A stretch of 64,000 bases of DNA from NCBI RefSeq assembly GCF_001423765.1, contig NZ_LMPG01000001.1, positions 254,073 to 318,072 of the forward strand, given 5' to 3'. Made by a program: the position numbers and the translations under genes. The stretch comes from Sphingomonas sp. Leaf343 (GTDB taxonomy: Bacteria; Pseudomonadota; Alphaproteobacteria; Sphingomonadales; Sphingomonadaceae). A model generated the notes under the pieces. It saw only the letters and a list, made by a program, of their open reading frames with translations. It made no database searches and had not been told where the DNA came from. Of this stretch, positions 7,740-16,773 are shown one piece after another (position 1 is the stretch's first letter; each line of letters opens with the position of its first letter).

Positions 7740-9229
7740 CAATCGAGCCCGGCGCGCCGGATCAGGTCCTGCGTCGAGACGTCGAAATCGCCGCCGCCCT
7801 GATCCGCCGCCTTGGCCATCTCCTTGCCCAGCTCGACGCCGAACTGGTCGAAGCTGTTGATGCCGAGCAGCACGCCATTCACGAACACGCGGTGCTCGTA
7901 AAAGGCGATCAGCGCCCCCAGCGTCCGTGCGTCGAGCGTGTCGAGCAGCAGCGTCGACGACGGCCGGTCACCCGAATAGCTGCGCGCCGGATCGTCGGCC
8001 TGCTTGCCCTTCATCAGCGCCGCACCCTGCGCGAACGCGTTCAGCAGCAACTGGCGGTGATGATCCTCCGCCAGCGTGTCATATTGTTCGATGACGGCGA
8101 TGAACTCGACGGGGACCAGGTGTGTGCCCTGATGCAGCAGCTGGAACACCGCATGCTGCGCGTCGGTGCCGACGCCGCCCCAGGTGATCGCCGCGGTCGG
8201 GCGACCGACCGGCTGTCCGTCGACCGTCACCGCCTTGCCGTTCGACTCCATCTCAAGCTGCTGGAGATAGCTGGGCAGCAGGCGCAGGCGCTCGTCATAG
8301 GCGAAGGGCGCGCGCGTCTCGGCGTGGCGGACCTGCGTGTAATAGAGGTCGGCGAAGGCGGCGAGCGCGGGGGCGTTCTCGTGCAGCGTGGACAGGCGGA
8401 AGTGCCGGTCCATCTCGGCCGCCCCTTCCAGCAACTCCTCGAACTTGTCCCAGCCCAGCGCGATCGCGGCGGGAAAGCCGATCGACGACCACAGCGAATA
8501 TCGGCCACCGACACCCTCGCTGAACGGCAGCACGCGCGTCTCGTCCACGCCCCATTCGACCGCCTTGTCCGGCGAGGCGGTCAGCGCGATGACCTTGCCA
8601 TACGGGTCCTCGACGCCGTGTTCGGTCATCCACTGGATGGCGGAGGTGGCGTTGAGCATCGTCTCCGTCGTGGTGAAGGTCTTCGATGCGATCACCAGCA
8701 GCGTCGTCGCGGGATCAAACCGGTCGAACGCATCCTCCAGCGCGATGCCGTCGACGTTCGACACGATCGCCACGTCGTAGCGGCGATCGTCGCGGCCCAG
8801 CGCATCGACCAGCAGGTGCGGCCCCAGCGCGGAACCGCCGATGCCGACATGCAGGACGGAGCGGATCTCGCCCAGCGCCCCAGCCTCGATCGCGTCGATC
8901 AGCGCGCGCATCCGGGCGTGATACTGGCGCGACCGGGCGACGCTGTCCGCCTTGCCCTCGCCGCGTTCGGCGGTGTGTTCGACCGGACGGTCCTCGGTGA
9001 CGTTGACATGCTCGCCCCCGAACATCGCCTCGCGCTTGCCGGCGAGGTCGCGGGCCTTGGCCAGCGCGGCGAAGGCGTCGATCGCGGGCCGCGTCAGGTG
9101 CGTCTTCGACCAGTCGAAATGGATGCCCGCGGTGTCCAGCGTCAGCAGGTCGAGTCGCGCGGGATCGGCGTCGAACAGCTCGACCAGCGTGGAAGAAGGT
9201 AGCGCCTCGATGGCCGACCAGTCGCTCAT
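7739..9229 (-). CDS. pgi: Glucose-6-phosphate isomerase
   Basis: This 496-residue protein interconverts glucose-6-phosphate and fructose-6-phosphate. VLHVGIGGSALGP and VIASKTFTTTETM form the phosphate-binding region. SEGVGGRYSLWSS is the first PGI signature, with the catalytic Arg, and GINSFDQFGVELGKEMA is the second, with the catalytic Lys. HQGTHLVP carries the ring-opening His. The protein is about 50 residues shorter than the E. coli enzyme, which is usual for this class of alphaproteobacterial PGI. It is the first gene of a two-gene unit with DUF4174. It would also process hexose phosphates made from sugars taken up by the 33-55 kb locus. Confidence 0.96.
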   Translation of the reverse strand: MSDWSAIEALPSSTLVELFDADPARLDLLTLDTAGIHFDWSKTHLTRPAIDAFAALAKARDLAGKREAMFGGEHVNVTEDRPVEHTAERGEGKADSVARSRQYHARMRALIDAIEAGALGEIRSVLHVGIGGSALGPHLLVDALGRDDRRYDVAIVSNVDGIALEDAFDRFDPATTLLVIASKTFTTTETMLNATSAIQWMTEHGVEDPYGKVIALTASPDKAVEWGVDETRVLPFSEGVGGRYSLWSSIGFPAAIALGWDKFEELLEGAAEMDRHFRLSTLHENAPALAAFADLYYTQVRHAETRAPFAYDERLRLLPSYLQQLEMESNGKAVTVDGQPVGRPTAAITWGGVGTDAQHAVFQLLHQGTHLVPVEFIAVIEQYDTLAEDHHRQLLLNAFAQGAALMKGKQADDPARSYSGDRPSSTLLLDTLDARTLGALIAFYEHRVFVNGVLLGINSFDQFGVELGKEMAKAADQGGGDFDVSTQDLIRRAGLD

Positions 9230-9277
9230 GAAACCTCCGGGGGATGATCGTTACGGGTTTGTCGCTAGCGGGGACGC

Positions 9278-10186
9278 ATGGCCGGCGCAAACGATCCGGC
9301 CATCTTGACGCCGCCAACCGTGCACGCCACGCCTCAATTCATGGCCAAGCCTTCCAGCAAGACCCCGCCGGGCAAGCGTTCAGAGACGAACGAGACCATT
9401 CGCTTCCTGTTGAAGCTGGCGCTGATCGTGTTCGTGTTCCGCAGCTTCGTGATCGCGCCGTTCTCGATCCCGTCGGAATCGATGTTGCCGCGCCTGCTGA
9501 TCGGCGATTACCTGTTCGTGTCGAAATGGAACTACGGCTATTCGCGCTGGTCGCTGCCCTGGGGCCTGCCGCTGATCCCCGGCCGCATCTTCGGATCGCT
9601 GCCGGAGCGGGGCGATACCGTCGTGTTCCGCTCGCCCGATCCCGCCCCCGGCGACACCGATCCGGCGCATGACGACCACGACGTCATCAAACGGGTCATC
9701 GGCCTGCCCGGCGATACGATCCAGGTGCGCGGTGGTCAGGTGATCCTGAATGGAAAGCCGATCCCGAAGCAGCGGATCGCCGATTTCACGCTGCCGCTGA
9801 CGCCCAATTTCGACGCGACGCATTGCGAGTCCGACTTTCAGGACACCGACGCTGCGGGCAAGCCGATCTGCCGATACCGCCAGTATCGCGAGACGTTGCC
9901 GGGGGGACGCAGCTACCGCGTGCTCGACCAGCGCGATATCCCGGAGGCGGACGATACCGGCCTGTATACCGTGCCCGCCGGCAACGTCTTCCTGATGGGC
10001 GACAACCGGGACGACAGCGCCGACAGCCGCTTCGCAGCCCCGCGCGGCATGGGCTACATCCCGGTGGAGCGGATCGAGGGCAAGGCGATGGTCGGCTTCT
10101 TCTCGACCGACGGATCGGCCGAGTGGCTGAAGCCGTGGACATGGTTCTCCGCGGCGCGGTGGGAGCGTATCGGAGAAGGATTCTGA
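9278..10186 (+). CDS. lepB: Signal peptidase I
   Basis: This 302-residue inner-membrane serine protease cleaves signal peptides from Sec and Tat precursors. One membrane segment lies at about residues 42-62. It is followed by the catalytic Ser68 in IPSESMLPRL and the general base Lys138 in DVIKRVIGLPGD. The box MGDNRDDSADSR and the late GYIPVERIEGKA complete the S26 family pattern. A large insert with cysteines (about 170-215) resembles other alphaproteobacterial forms. A second ATG at 9341 (MAKPSSK) may be the true start; neither has a strong ribosome binding site. The rnc gene overlaps its 3' end. Confidence 0.94.
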   Translation: MAGANDPAILTPPTVHATPQFMAKPSSKTPPGKRSETNETIRFLLKLALIVFVFRSFVIAPFSIPSESMLPRLLIGDYLFVSKWNYGYSRWSLPWGLPLIPGRIFGSLPERGDTVVFRSPDPAPGDTDPAHDDHDVIKRVIGLPGDTIQVRGGQVILNGKPIPKQRIADFTLPLTPNFDATHCESDFQDTDAAGKPICRYRQYRETLPGGRSYRVLDQRDIPEADDTGLYTVPAGNVFLMGDNRDDSADSRFAAPRGMGYIPVERIEGKAMVGFFSTDGSAEWLKPWTWFSAARWERIGEGF

Positions 10187-10845
10187 CGCCGCCGCTGGAG
10201 GACTGGCTGGCCGGCGTGTTCGGCCGGGTGCCGGACGACGTCGTGCCCTTTGCGCGCGCGCTGACGCATGGCAGCCACGCGACCGAGACGTATCAGCGGC
10301 TGGAGTTTCTGGGCGACCGCGTGCTCGGCCTCGTCATGGCGGACTGGCTGTGGGCGCTGTTCCCGCAAGAGACCGAGGGCCAGTTGTCCAAGCGGCTCAA
10401 CGCGCTGGTCACCGGAGCGGTCTGCGCCGAGGTGGCGCGCGAACTGGGCGTGCGCGATCATCTGCGTCTCGGCAAGCAGGCGCGCGACGACGGCGCGTCG
10501 AACAGCGACAATGTGCTGGGCGACGTGATGGAGGCGCTGATCGGGGCGTGGTACCGGGAAGCGGGACTGGAACCGGCGCGCGCGCTGATCCACCGGGCAT
10601 GGGGCGGACGCCCGACCGCGCCGATGCAGCGGCATCCCAAATCCGCGCTGCTGGAATGGACCGCCGCCAACGGACGGGCGTCGCCGGTCTATACCGTGGT
10701 CGATCGCTCCGGCCCCGACCATGCCCCGCGCTTCACCATCGTGGTGACGGTGGGCAAGGCGCTGTCTGCGACGGCGACCGGCCGCAACAAGCAGGAGGCG
10801 GAGATCGCGGCGGCGGCGGCGCTGCTGGCGGAGGTGGAGGGCTGA
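10141..10845 (+). CDS. rnc: Ribonuclease III
   Basis: This protein is an endonuclease for double-stranded RNA in rRNA and mRNA processing. LEFLGDRVLGLVMADWL carries the first metal ligands and the signature, and DVMEALIGA the second. The C-terminal double-stranded RNA-binding domain runs from HPKSALLEW to RNKQEAEIAAAAALL. The start is uncertain. ATG 10141 lies inside lepB with no ribosome binding site. GTG 10159 is similar. A good GGAGAAGGA at 10172-10180 sits just before CTG 10183, which overlaps the lepB stop. A non-AUG start with translational coupling is therefore possible and would give about 220 residues, the normal family length. Confidence 0.93.
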   Translation: MVLRGAVGAYRRRILTPPLEDWLAGVFGRVPDDVVPFARALTHGSHATETYQRLEFLGDRVLGLVMADWLWALFPQETEGQLSKRLNALVTGAVCAEVARELGVRDHLRLGKQARDDGASNSDNVLGDVMEALIGAWYREAGLEPARALIHRAWGGRPTAPMQRHPKSALLEWTAANGRASPVYTVVDRSGPDHAPRFTIVVTVGKALSATATGRNKQEAEIAAAAALLAEVEG

Positions 10846-10935
10846 CTTCGCTGATGCAGATCAGGCGGTTCGCGCTGAACTCCTGACGCGACGGACCGTT
10901 GGGGGCGCATCGTCAACACCCCGAAAGGACGCATC

Positions 10936-11451
10936 ATGGGCCTGTTCAGCAAAGACATCGCGACGTTCGACGACCTGTTCCTGCACCAGTTGCAGGACGT
11001 CTATTACGCCGAGAACCAGATCACCAAGGCGCTGCCGAAGATGATCGAGAAGGCGACCGCGCAGGACCTGCGTCAGGGATTCGAGCGGCATCTGAGCGAG
11101 ACGGAGACGCAGATCACCCGGCTGGAGCGCGTTTTCGACCTGCTCGGCGAGAAGGCGAAGGCGGTGACCTGCCCGGCGATCGACGGCATCATCAAGGAAG
11201 CCAACGAGGTCGCGGGCGAAGTGTCCGACAAGGACGTGCTGGACGCGGCGCTGATCGCGGCGGCGCAGGCGGTCGAGCATTACGAAATCGCGCGGTACGG
11301 TACGCTGATCGCGTGGGCGAAGCAGCTCAGCCGGACCGAGATCGCCGGCATTCTTCAGGAGACGCTGGATGAGGAATATGCGACCGACGACAAGCTGACC
11401 CAGATGGCGACCAGCAAGATCAATGCAAAGGCCGACGCGGTTCCGGCCTGA
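10936..11451 (+). CDS. YciE/YciF-type ferritin-like protein (DUF892)
   Basis: This 171-residue all-helical protein has the family opening TFDDLFLHQLQDVYYAENQI. Repeated Glu/His pairs (for example QAVEHYEIARYGTLIAWAK and ETLDEEYATDDKL) match the di-metal ligand positions of the ferritin-like DUF892 family. Such proteins are linked to general stress and to iron or peroxide handling, but the reaction is unproven. The start follows GAAAGGACGC. It is monocistronic: a strong hairpin lies directly after the stop, and the next gene is era. Confidence 0.92.
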   Translation: MGLFSKDIATFDDLFLHQLQDVYYAENQITKALPKMIEKATAQDLRQGFERHLSETETQITRLERVFDLLGEKAKAVTCPAIDGIIKEANEVAGEVSDKDVLDAALIAAAQAVEHYEIARYGTLIAWAKQLSRTEIAGILQETLDEEYATDDKLTQMATSKINAKADAVPA

Positions 11452-11457
11452 TCGAAT

Positions 11458-11497
11458 GCGACAAGGTCGGGGGGTGAACTCCCCCCGACCTTGTCGC
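11458..11497 (+). terminator. Perfect 17-bp stem-loop terminator after the YciE/YciF gene
   Basis: GCGACAAGGTCGGGGGG is followed by a six-base loop (TGAACT) and its exact complement. A short CTTTTC lies nine bases downstream. The hairpin begins seven bases after the stop codon and isolates the ferritin-like gene from era. Confidence 0.82.
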
Positions 11498-11525
11498 TGC
11501 GTCGCTTTTCCGTCATCCGGCGACG

Positions 11526-12425
11526 ATGGATCAGGAACAGCATTGCGGCCTCGTTGCCGTCGTCGGCGCGCCGAACGCCGGCAAATCGACCCTCGTCAAC
11601 GCCCTTGTCGGCCAGAAGGTGGCGATCGTCAGCCCCAAGGCGCAGACGACGCGCGCGCGCCTGATGGGCGTCGCGATCGAGGGCAGTACGCAGCTTCTGC
11701 TGGTCGACACCCCCGGTATCTTCGAACCCAAGCGCCGGCTGGACCGCGCGATGGTCGCGGCGGCATGGGGCGGCGCGGAAGGTGCTGACGTGCTCGCGCT
11801 GGTGGTCGACGCGAAGGGCGGGCTGGGGCCGAAGGTCACCGATATCGCCGAGTCGCTGAAGGATCGGCCCGAACCCAAGCACCTGATTCTCAACAAGGTC
11901 GATCTGGCCGACAAGGCGAAGCTGCTGCTGCACGCCGAGCGGCTCAACGCGCAGGTCGCGTTCGTGGAGACGTGGTTCGTCAGCGCGGAGACGGGCGACG
12001 GCGTTCCCGAACTGAAGAAGGCGCTGGCCGGGGCGATGCCGGCGGGACCGTGGCACTATCCGGAAGATCAGGTGTCCGATGCCACCGAACGCGCGCTGGC
12101 GGCGGAGGTGACGCGCGAGCAGCTGTATCTTCAGCTGCACGCCGAACTCCCCTATGCGAGCGCGATCGAGACCGAGTCGTTCAAGGAGCGCGAGGACGGC
12201 TCCGTCGAGATCCACCAGCAAATCCTGGTGGAACGGCCGACGCAGCGTGCGATCGTGCTGGGCAAGGGCGGCACGCGCATCCGTGAGATCGGCGCGCGGG
12301 CGCGCAACCAGCTATCGTCGCTGATGGATCGGCCGGTGCACCTGTACCTGCACGTGAAGGTGAAGCCGGGCTGGGACGAGGACCGCGCGCTGTATCGCGA
12401 TATCGGGCTGGACTGGGTGGAATAG
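11526..12425 (+). CDS. era: GTPase Era, 16S rRNA-binding ribosome maturation factor
   Basis: This is a 299-residue GTPase that binds the 3' end of 16S rRNA during 30S assembly. G1 is GAPNAGKS near residues 12-19, G2 is TTRARLMG, G3 is DTPGI and G4 is NKVD. The C-terminal KH domain has the motif VLGKGGTRIREIGARAR. Length and order are standard. In many alphaproteobacteria lepB, rnc and era are one cluster; here the YciE/YciF gene and its terminator have been placed between rnc and era, so era needs its own promoter or read-through. Confidence 0.97.
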   Translation: MDQEQHCGLVAVVGAPNAGKSTLVNALVGQKVAIVSPKAQTTRARLMGVAIEGSTQLLLVDTPGIFEPKRRLDRAMVAAAWGGAEGADVLALVVDAKGGLGPKVTDIAESLKDRPEPKHLILNKVDLADKAKLLLHAERLNAQVAFVETWFVSAETGDGVPELKKALAGAMPAGPWHYPEDQVSDATERALAAEVTREQLYLQLHAELPYASAIETESFKEREDGSVEIHQQILVERPTQRAIVLGKGGTRIREIGARARNQLSSLMDRPVHLYLHVKVKPGWDEDRALYRDIGLDWVE

Positions 12426-12476
12426 GGGGGACCGGTCGCGCTCGACTTTACCCACTCCAAGCCCCTCATCCCCGCT

Positions 12477-12503
12477 CCACCCCGGCAGAGGCCAGGGTCC
12501 AGT
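12477..12503. repeat. Dispersed sphingomonad palindromic repeat, degenerate copy
   Basis: This 27-base copy reads CCACCCCGGC, then AGAGGCC, then AGGGTCCAGT. It differs at three positions from the better copies at 62715 and 62793. It lies in the gap between era and the GT4 gene. It is likely a mobile or selfish intergenic palindrome, or an RNA 3' element. Confidence 0.7.
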
Positions 12504-12622
12504 TGCCGATCACGCGGTGAGGCTCACGGCGTGCGCCGATGCTGGAACCCGGCTCCGAAGGGGCGGTCTGTCCGATGATCGACAGGGCCGGATTTTAACA
12601 TCCCTCGCCTATCGCGACGACG

Positions 12623-13762
12623 ATGCGCGTACTGACCCTCTCGACGCTGTTTCCCGATGCGTCCCGGCCCAATTTCGGGGTGTTCGTGGAGCGGCAGACG
12701 CGCGCTCTTGCCGCGGTGCCCGGCGTCGAGGTGACGATCGTCGCGCCGGTCGGGCTGCCGCCGTGGCCGCTGTCCGGGGCGGGGCATTACCGGGCGCTGG
12801 CGACGCTGCCGCGGCGCGAGACGTGGCGCGGGCTGGACGTCCATCGGCCACGCTTCACGACGATCCCGGCGACGCAGGGCCGGTGGCACGTTGCGGGGCT
12901 GATCCGTGCGCTGGGGCCGCTGCTGGATACGCTCGACTTCGATGTGATCGACGCGTCCTTCTTCTTTCCCGATGGTCCTGCCGCGGTGGCGCTGGGGCGG
13001 CGGTATGGCGTGCCGGTGTCGATCAAGGCGCGCGGGGCGGACATCCATCTCTGGGGTCGCTCCCCGGCGACCGCTGCCCAGGTGCTGGCGGCGGGGCGGA
13101 ACGCGGACGGCTTGCTCGCGGTGAGCGCGGCGATGCGCGACGACATGATCGCGCTGGGGATGCCGGCGCAGCGGATCGCGGTGCACCGGACGGGGATCGA
13201 TCGCGACCGTTTCCATCCACGCGAGCGGACGCCGGGGCGGCGGGTGATCGCGGTCGGCGCGTTGATTCCGCGCAAGGGGCATGACGTGGTGATCCGCGCC
13301 GTCGCGGCTCTGCCGGGCGTCACGCTGAAGATCGCCGGCGAAGGGCCGGAACGGGCGGCCCTGACCGCGTTGATCGCGGCGCTGGGCGTGGGGGACCGGG
13401 TGCGGCTGCTCGGCGCGGTGCCGCATGACGATCTGCCGAAGCGGATCGCGGCGGCGGACGTGATGGCGCTGGCGTCGTCGTCCGAAGGGCTGGCGAATGC
13501 GTGGGTCGAGGCGCTGGCGTGCGGCACGCCCGTGGTCGTAACCCCGGCGGGCGGTGCGGCGGAACTGGTGACGCCGGCGGCAGGGCGGATCGCGGCGCGG
13601 ACGCCCGCGGCGTTCGCGGAGGCGATCGGGGCGCTGCTGACCGATCCGCTGCCGGTGGCGGGCGTAACGGAAAGCGTCGCCGCGTTCGGGTGGGACACCA
13701 ATGCCGCGCAACTGGCCGCGCATCTGCGCGGGTTGGTGGAGGCGTTCCGGCTCAGATCCTAG
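12623..13762 (+). CDS. Glycosyltransferase family 4 protein
   Basis: This 379-residue GT-B enzyme has an N-terminal acceptor domain beginning RVLTLSTLFPDASRPNFGVFVERQ. Its C-terminal nucleotide-sugar domain begins VIAVGALIPRKGHDVVIRA. IAGEGPERAAL, LGAVPHDDLPKRIAAADVMALAS and SSEGLANAWVEALACGTPVV, with the EX7E-like Glu pair, are GT4 hallmarks. DIHLWG, with KARGAD before it, is in the typical acceptor-side position. It transfers a sugar from an NDP- or GDP-sugar to a cell-surface glycan; donor and acceptor are not evident. No other surface-glycan genes adjoin it. Confidence 0.9.
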   Translation: MRVLTLSTLFPDASRPNFGVFVERQTRALAAVPGVEVTIVAPVGLPPWPLSGAGHYRALATLPRRETWRGLDVHRPRFTTIPATQGRWHVAGLIRALGPLLDTLDFDVIDASFFFPDGPAAVALGRRYGVPVSIKARGADIHLWGRSPATAAQVLAAGRNADGLLAVSAAMRDDMIALGMPAQRIAVHRTGIDRDRFHPRERTPGRRVIAVGALIPRKGHDVVIRAVAALPGVTLKIAGEGPERAALTALIAALGVGDRVRLLGAVPHDDLPKRIAAADVMALASSSEGLANAWVEALACGTPVVVTPAGGAAELVTPAAGRIAARTPAAFAEAIGALLTDPLPVAGVTESVAAFGWDTNAAQLAAHLRGLVEAFRLRS

Positions 13763-13783
13763 TCCGGCCGCACGAAGCCCCGC

Positions 13784-14158
13784 TCAGGCGTCGAGCGGAT
13801 ACAGCGCCGCGGCCACGCGCCGGCCCTCGTCGCGCAGGACGCCCCACGCGCGGGCGGCGGCGCGGCTGTCCATCGCCTCCAGCCCGATGCCGCGGGCGTC
13901 CAGCGCGCGCACCAGCGACTGCGGCGGCCGGGCGAGGCGTGCGCCCGTGCCGAGGATCACGAACTCCGGCGGCGGCGTCAGCGCCGGCTCCAGCGCGTCG
14001 ATCGTCAGATCCGCGATCGGCGGCGGCGTCCAGTCGGTCGCCTTGTCCTCCGTCAGCAGTAGCGCGGGAGCGACGGTGACATCGTCCAGCCGGAAGCCGG
14101 CGGCGGTGAAGCCCCGGATCACCGGGCCGCTCGCCGGCTGGCCGCGTTCCATCCTCAT
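13784..14158 (-). CDS. Mth938-like domain-containing protein
   Basis: This 124-residue protein has the motifs IRGFTAAGFRLDD, EFVILGTGARLARPP and GIGLEAMDSRAAARAWGVL. This is the pattern of the Mth938/NDUFAF3-like (DUF498) fold. Homologues in alphaproteobacteria commonly follow secF, as here, ten bases after its stop. The eukaryotic relative NDUFAF3 assists complex I assembly; whether the bacterial protein does the same is not established. The start ATG at MRMERGQP was chosen because upstream codons belong to the secF 3' end. Confidence 0.87.
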   Translation of the reverse strand: MRMERGQPASGPVIRGFTAAGFRLDDVTVAPALLLTEDKATDWTPPPIADLTIDALEPALTPPPEFVILGTGARLARPPQSLVRALDARGIGLEAMDSRAAARAWGVLRDEGRRVAAALYPLDA

Positions 14159-14168
14159 CGTGATATGC

Positions 14169-15155
14169 TCAGGCGCGCGGCTCGCGCGGGACGATGCGTT
14201 CCGCGTCGCTGATCCGCGTCTTGTCGGTGGTGCCCGGCTTCTCGCGGGTCGGCTCCGCACGCAGGCCGAGCGCGATCAGCAGCGACGACGACACGTAGAT
14301 CGACGAATAGGTGCCGACCACGATGCCCAGGATCATCGCGGCGGTGAAGCCGCGCAGCACGTGCCCGCCCAGCAGCAACAGAGCCGCCAGCGCGAGGAGG
14401 ATCGTCAGCGAGGTCATGACGGTCCGCGGCAACGTCTCGTTGACCGACAGGTTGATGATCTCGCGCATCTCCATCTTGCGATAGCGGCGCATGTTCTCGC
14501 GGATGCGGTCGTCGATGACGATCTTGTCGTTGATCGAATAGCCGATGATCGTCAGCACCGCGGCGACGATGTTCAGGTCGAATTCGAACCGCGTCAGCGC
14601 GAAGAAGCCCACCGTCATCAACAGATCGTGGACGATCGCCACGATGGTCGACACGCCGAACTGCCATTCGAACCGGAAGATCGCGAACAGGCCGATGCCG
14701 AGAACCGCCAGCGCCACGGCGAGCAGGCCGTTGCGGATCAGCTCGTTCGATACCTTGCCCGAAACCGTCGCGTAACGATTGAACGTCGCGCCGGGAAAGG
14801 CCTGTCCCAGCGCGGTTTCGACCTTGCGGACGACGGCGTTGGTGGCACCTTCGTCGGCATTTTGCTGCGCGGGCAGGCGGATGGTGATCGTCCGCGGGTC
14901 GCTGGCCTGCTGGAGCTGCGCCTCACCGAAGCCTTGCGCGTTTACGACCTCGCGGACGTGGTCGAGCGAGGGAGGAGTCGGGAACTTCTCCTCGATCATC
15001 AGGCCGCCGGCGAAATCGACACCCATGTTGAGGCCGCGCACGGCGACGAGGCCGATCGCGATCAGCGACAGGGCGAGCGTCAGTCCGAACGCCCATTTCC
15101 GCAGGCGGACGAAATCGATGTTGGTGTCGTCGGGGACGAGCTTCAGGAGTTTCAT
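14169..15155 (-). CDS. secF: Protein translocase subunit SecF
   Basis: This 328-residue inner-membrane protein, with SecD and YajC, uses the proton gradient to help Sec-dependent export. It has one N-terminal helix and a periplasmic domain with the signature GVDFAGGLMIEE. Five C-terminal helices include FEFDLNIVAAVLTIIGYSIND and the SVNETLPRTVMTS region. Gene order yajC-secD-secF on this strand is canonical. The spacing of 10 bases to secD and to the downstream Mth938-like gene implies one transcript. Confidence 0.96.
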   Translation of the reverse strand: MKLLKLVPDDTNIDFVRLRKWAFGLTLALSLIAIGLVAVRGLNMGVDFAGGLMIEEKFPTPPSLDHVREVVNAQGFGEAQLQQASDPRTITIRLPAQQNADEGATNAVVRKVETALGQAFPGATFNRYATVSGKVSNELIRNGLLAVALAVLGIGLFAIFRFEWQFGVSTIVAIVHDLLMTVGFFALTRFEFDLNIVAAVLTIIGYSINDKIVIDDRIRENMRRYRKMEMREIINLSVNETLPRTVMTSLTILLALAALLLLGGHVLRGFTAAMILGIVVGTYSSIYVSSSLLIALGLRAEPTREKPGTTDKTRISDAERIVPREPRA

Positions 15156-15165
15156 ATGCCCGGCC

Positions 15166-16773
15166 TCAGATATTGATCGTCTTGGGCTTCGTGCGCCGGA
15201 TCCACAGCGCGGTCAGCATGCGCGTGAAGGTCACGGCGGTGAAGACCGACGTCGCGATGCCGATCAGCAGCACGACCGCGAACCCCTTCACCGGACCGGA
15301 GCCCAGCACCAGCATGATGAAGCCCGAGATCGCGTGCGTCACGTTCGCCTCGAAGATGGTGCGGCTGGCCTCCTTGTAGCCCAGCTCCACCGCCTGCACG
15401 ACGCTGCGCCCGCGATGCCGCTCCTCGCGGATGCGTTCGTTGATGAGCACGTTGCAGTCGACGGCGGTGCCGATCGTCAGGATGAACCCGGCGATACCCG
15501 GCAGCGTCAGCGTGCCGCCCAGGAAGGACAGCACGCCGAGGATGACGAACACGTTGATGACGACGGCGAGGTTCGCATAGGCGCCGAACCGGCCATAGGT
15601 CACGAACATGAACGCCACGACCAGTGCGACCGCGACGGCGGAGGCGAGGATGCCCGCGCGGATCGAATCGGCACCGAGTTCCGGTCCGACGGTCGATTCC
15701 TCGATGATCTTCAAGTTCACGGACAAGCTGCCCGACCGGAGCGCGATCGCGAGCTGATTGGCGGATTCGACGGTGAAGCTGCCGAAGATCGAGGCACGGC
15801 CGCCGAGGATCGGCTCGTTGATCGACGGTGCGGAGATCACCGAATTGTCGAGGATGATCGCGAACCGCTTGCCCGCATTCTCCTGTGTCACGCGGGCGAA
15901 CCGCGCGCCGCCGGGGCCGTTGAACGTCAGCGCGACCTGAGGCGCATTGGTCTGCGGGTCGAACGTCTGCTGCGCGTCGGCGATCTGTTCGCCCGACAGG
16001 ATCGTCTGGCGCTTCAGCGCAATCAGCGGGATGCCGGACGGATTGGTGGGATAGGGCAGGATGACGCTGCCGATCGGCGCCTGACGGCGGGCGATCGCGG
16101 CCGTGTCCTGATTGCCGACCTCGTCGACCAGCTTGAATTCCAGCTTGGCGGTCGTGCCGATCAGCGCCTTCAGCGCCTTTGGATCTTCCAGGCCGGGGAC
16201 CTGCACGAGGATGCGGTCGTCGCCCTGGCGCAGGATCGTCGGCTCGCGCGTGCCCAGCGCGTCGATGCGGCGGCGGACCACCTCCGTCGCGTCGTTCATC
16301 GCGGTGTTGACCGCCTGCTTCAGGCCGGCCTGCGTCGGACGCAGCACGAAGCGGCTGCCGTCGACGACCTGGATGTCCCATTCGCGCTGGCCGGTCATGC
16401 CCGCGCCGCTGCCGGTGATGCCCAGCAGGCGTTCGCGCGCGGCATCGACCTGCGTCGAATCGCGGACCATGAAGGTCAACTGGCCGTCACGCGTGGAGAT
16501 GTCGCCGATCGCGATGCGGGGATTGCCGCGCCGCATTTCGGTCTGCACCTGATCGCGCATCGATTCGATGCGGGTTGCGGCGAGATCGTTGACGTCGGCT
16601 TCCAGCAGCAGATAGCTGCCGCCGGCGAGATCGAGGCCCAGATTGATGTGCCGCGCGTTCGCGAGCCACGACGGCGAATAGCGTTCCGGCACCAGACTCG
16701 GGATCGCCAGCGCACAAAGCGCCGCGAGCAGCGCCCAGATCGACCAGACCTTCCAGCGGGGAAAGTCGAGCAT
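15166..16773 (-). CDS. secD: Protein translocase subunit SecD
   Basis: This is the 535-residue partner of SecF. An N-terminal membrane anchor (MLDFPRWKVWSIWALLAAL) precedes GLDLAGGSYLLLEAD. The large P1 periplasmic domain contains NTAMNDATEVVRRRIDALG and ILVQVPGLEDPKAL. The C-terminal six-helix block has GAGILASAVAVALVVAFMF-like segments and TVDCNVLINERIREE, with the conserved Asp used in proton movement. Its ATG shares one base with the yajC stop (TGATG), which indicates coupled translation. Confidence 0.96.
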   Translation of the reverse strand: MLDFPRWKVWSIWALLAALCALAIPSLVPERYSPSWLANARHINLGLDLAGGSYLLLEADVNDLAATRIESMRDQVQTEMRRGNPRIAIGDISTRDGQLTFMVRDSTQVDAARERLLGITGSGAGMTGQREWDIQVVDGSRFVLRPTQAGLKQAVNTAMNDATEVVRRRIDALGTREPTILRQGDDRILVQVPGLEDPKALKALIGTTAKLEFKLVDEVGNQDTAAIARRQAPIGSVILPYPTNPSGIPLIALKRQTILSGEQIADAQQTFDPQTNAPQVALTFNGPGGARFARVTQENAGKRFAIILDNSVISAPSINEPILGGRASIFGSFTVESANQLAIALRSGSLSVNLKIIEESTVGPELGADSIRAGILASAVAVALVVAFMFVTYGRFGAYANLAVVINVFVILGVLSFLGGTLTLPGIAGFILTIGTAVDCNVLINERIREERHRGRSVVQAVELGYKEASRTIFEANVTHAISGFIMLVLGSGPVKGFAVVLLIGIATSVFTAVTFTRMLTALWIRRTKPKTINI

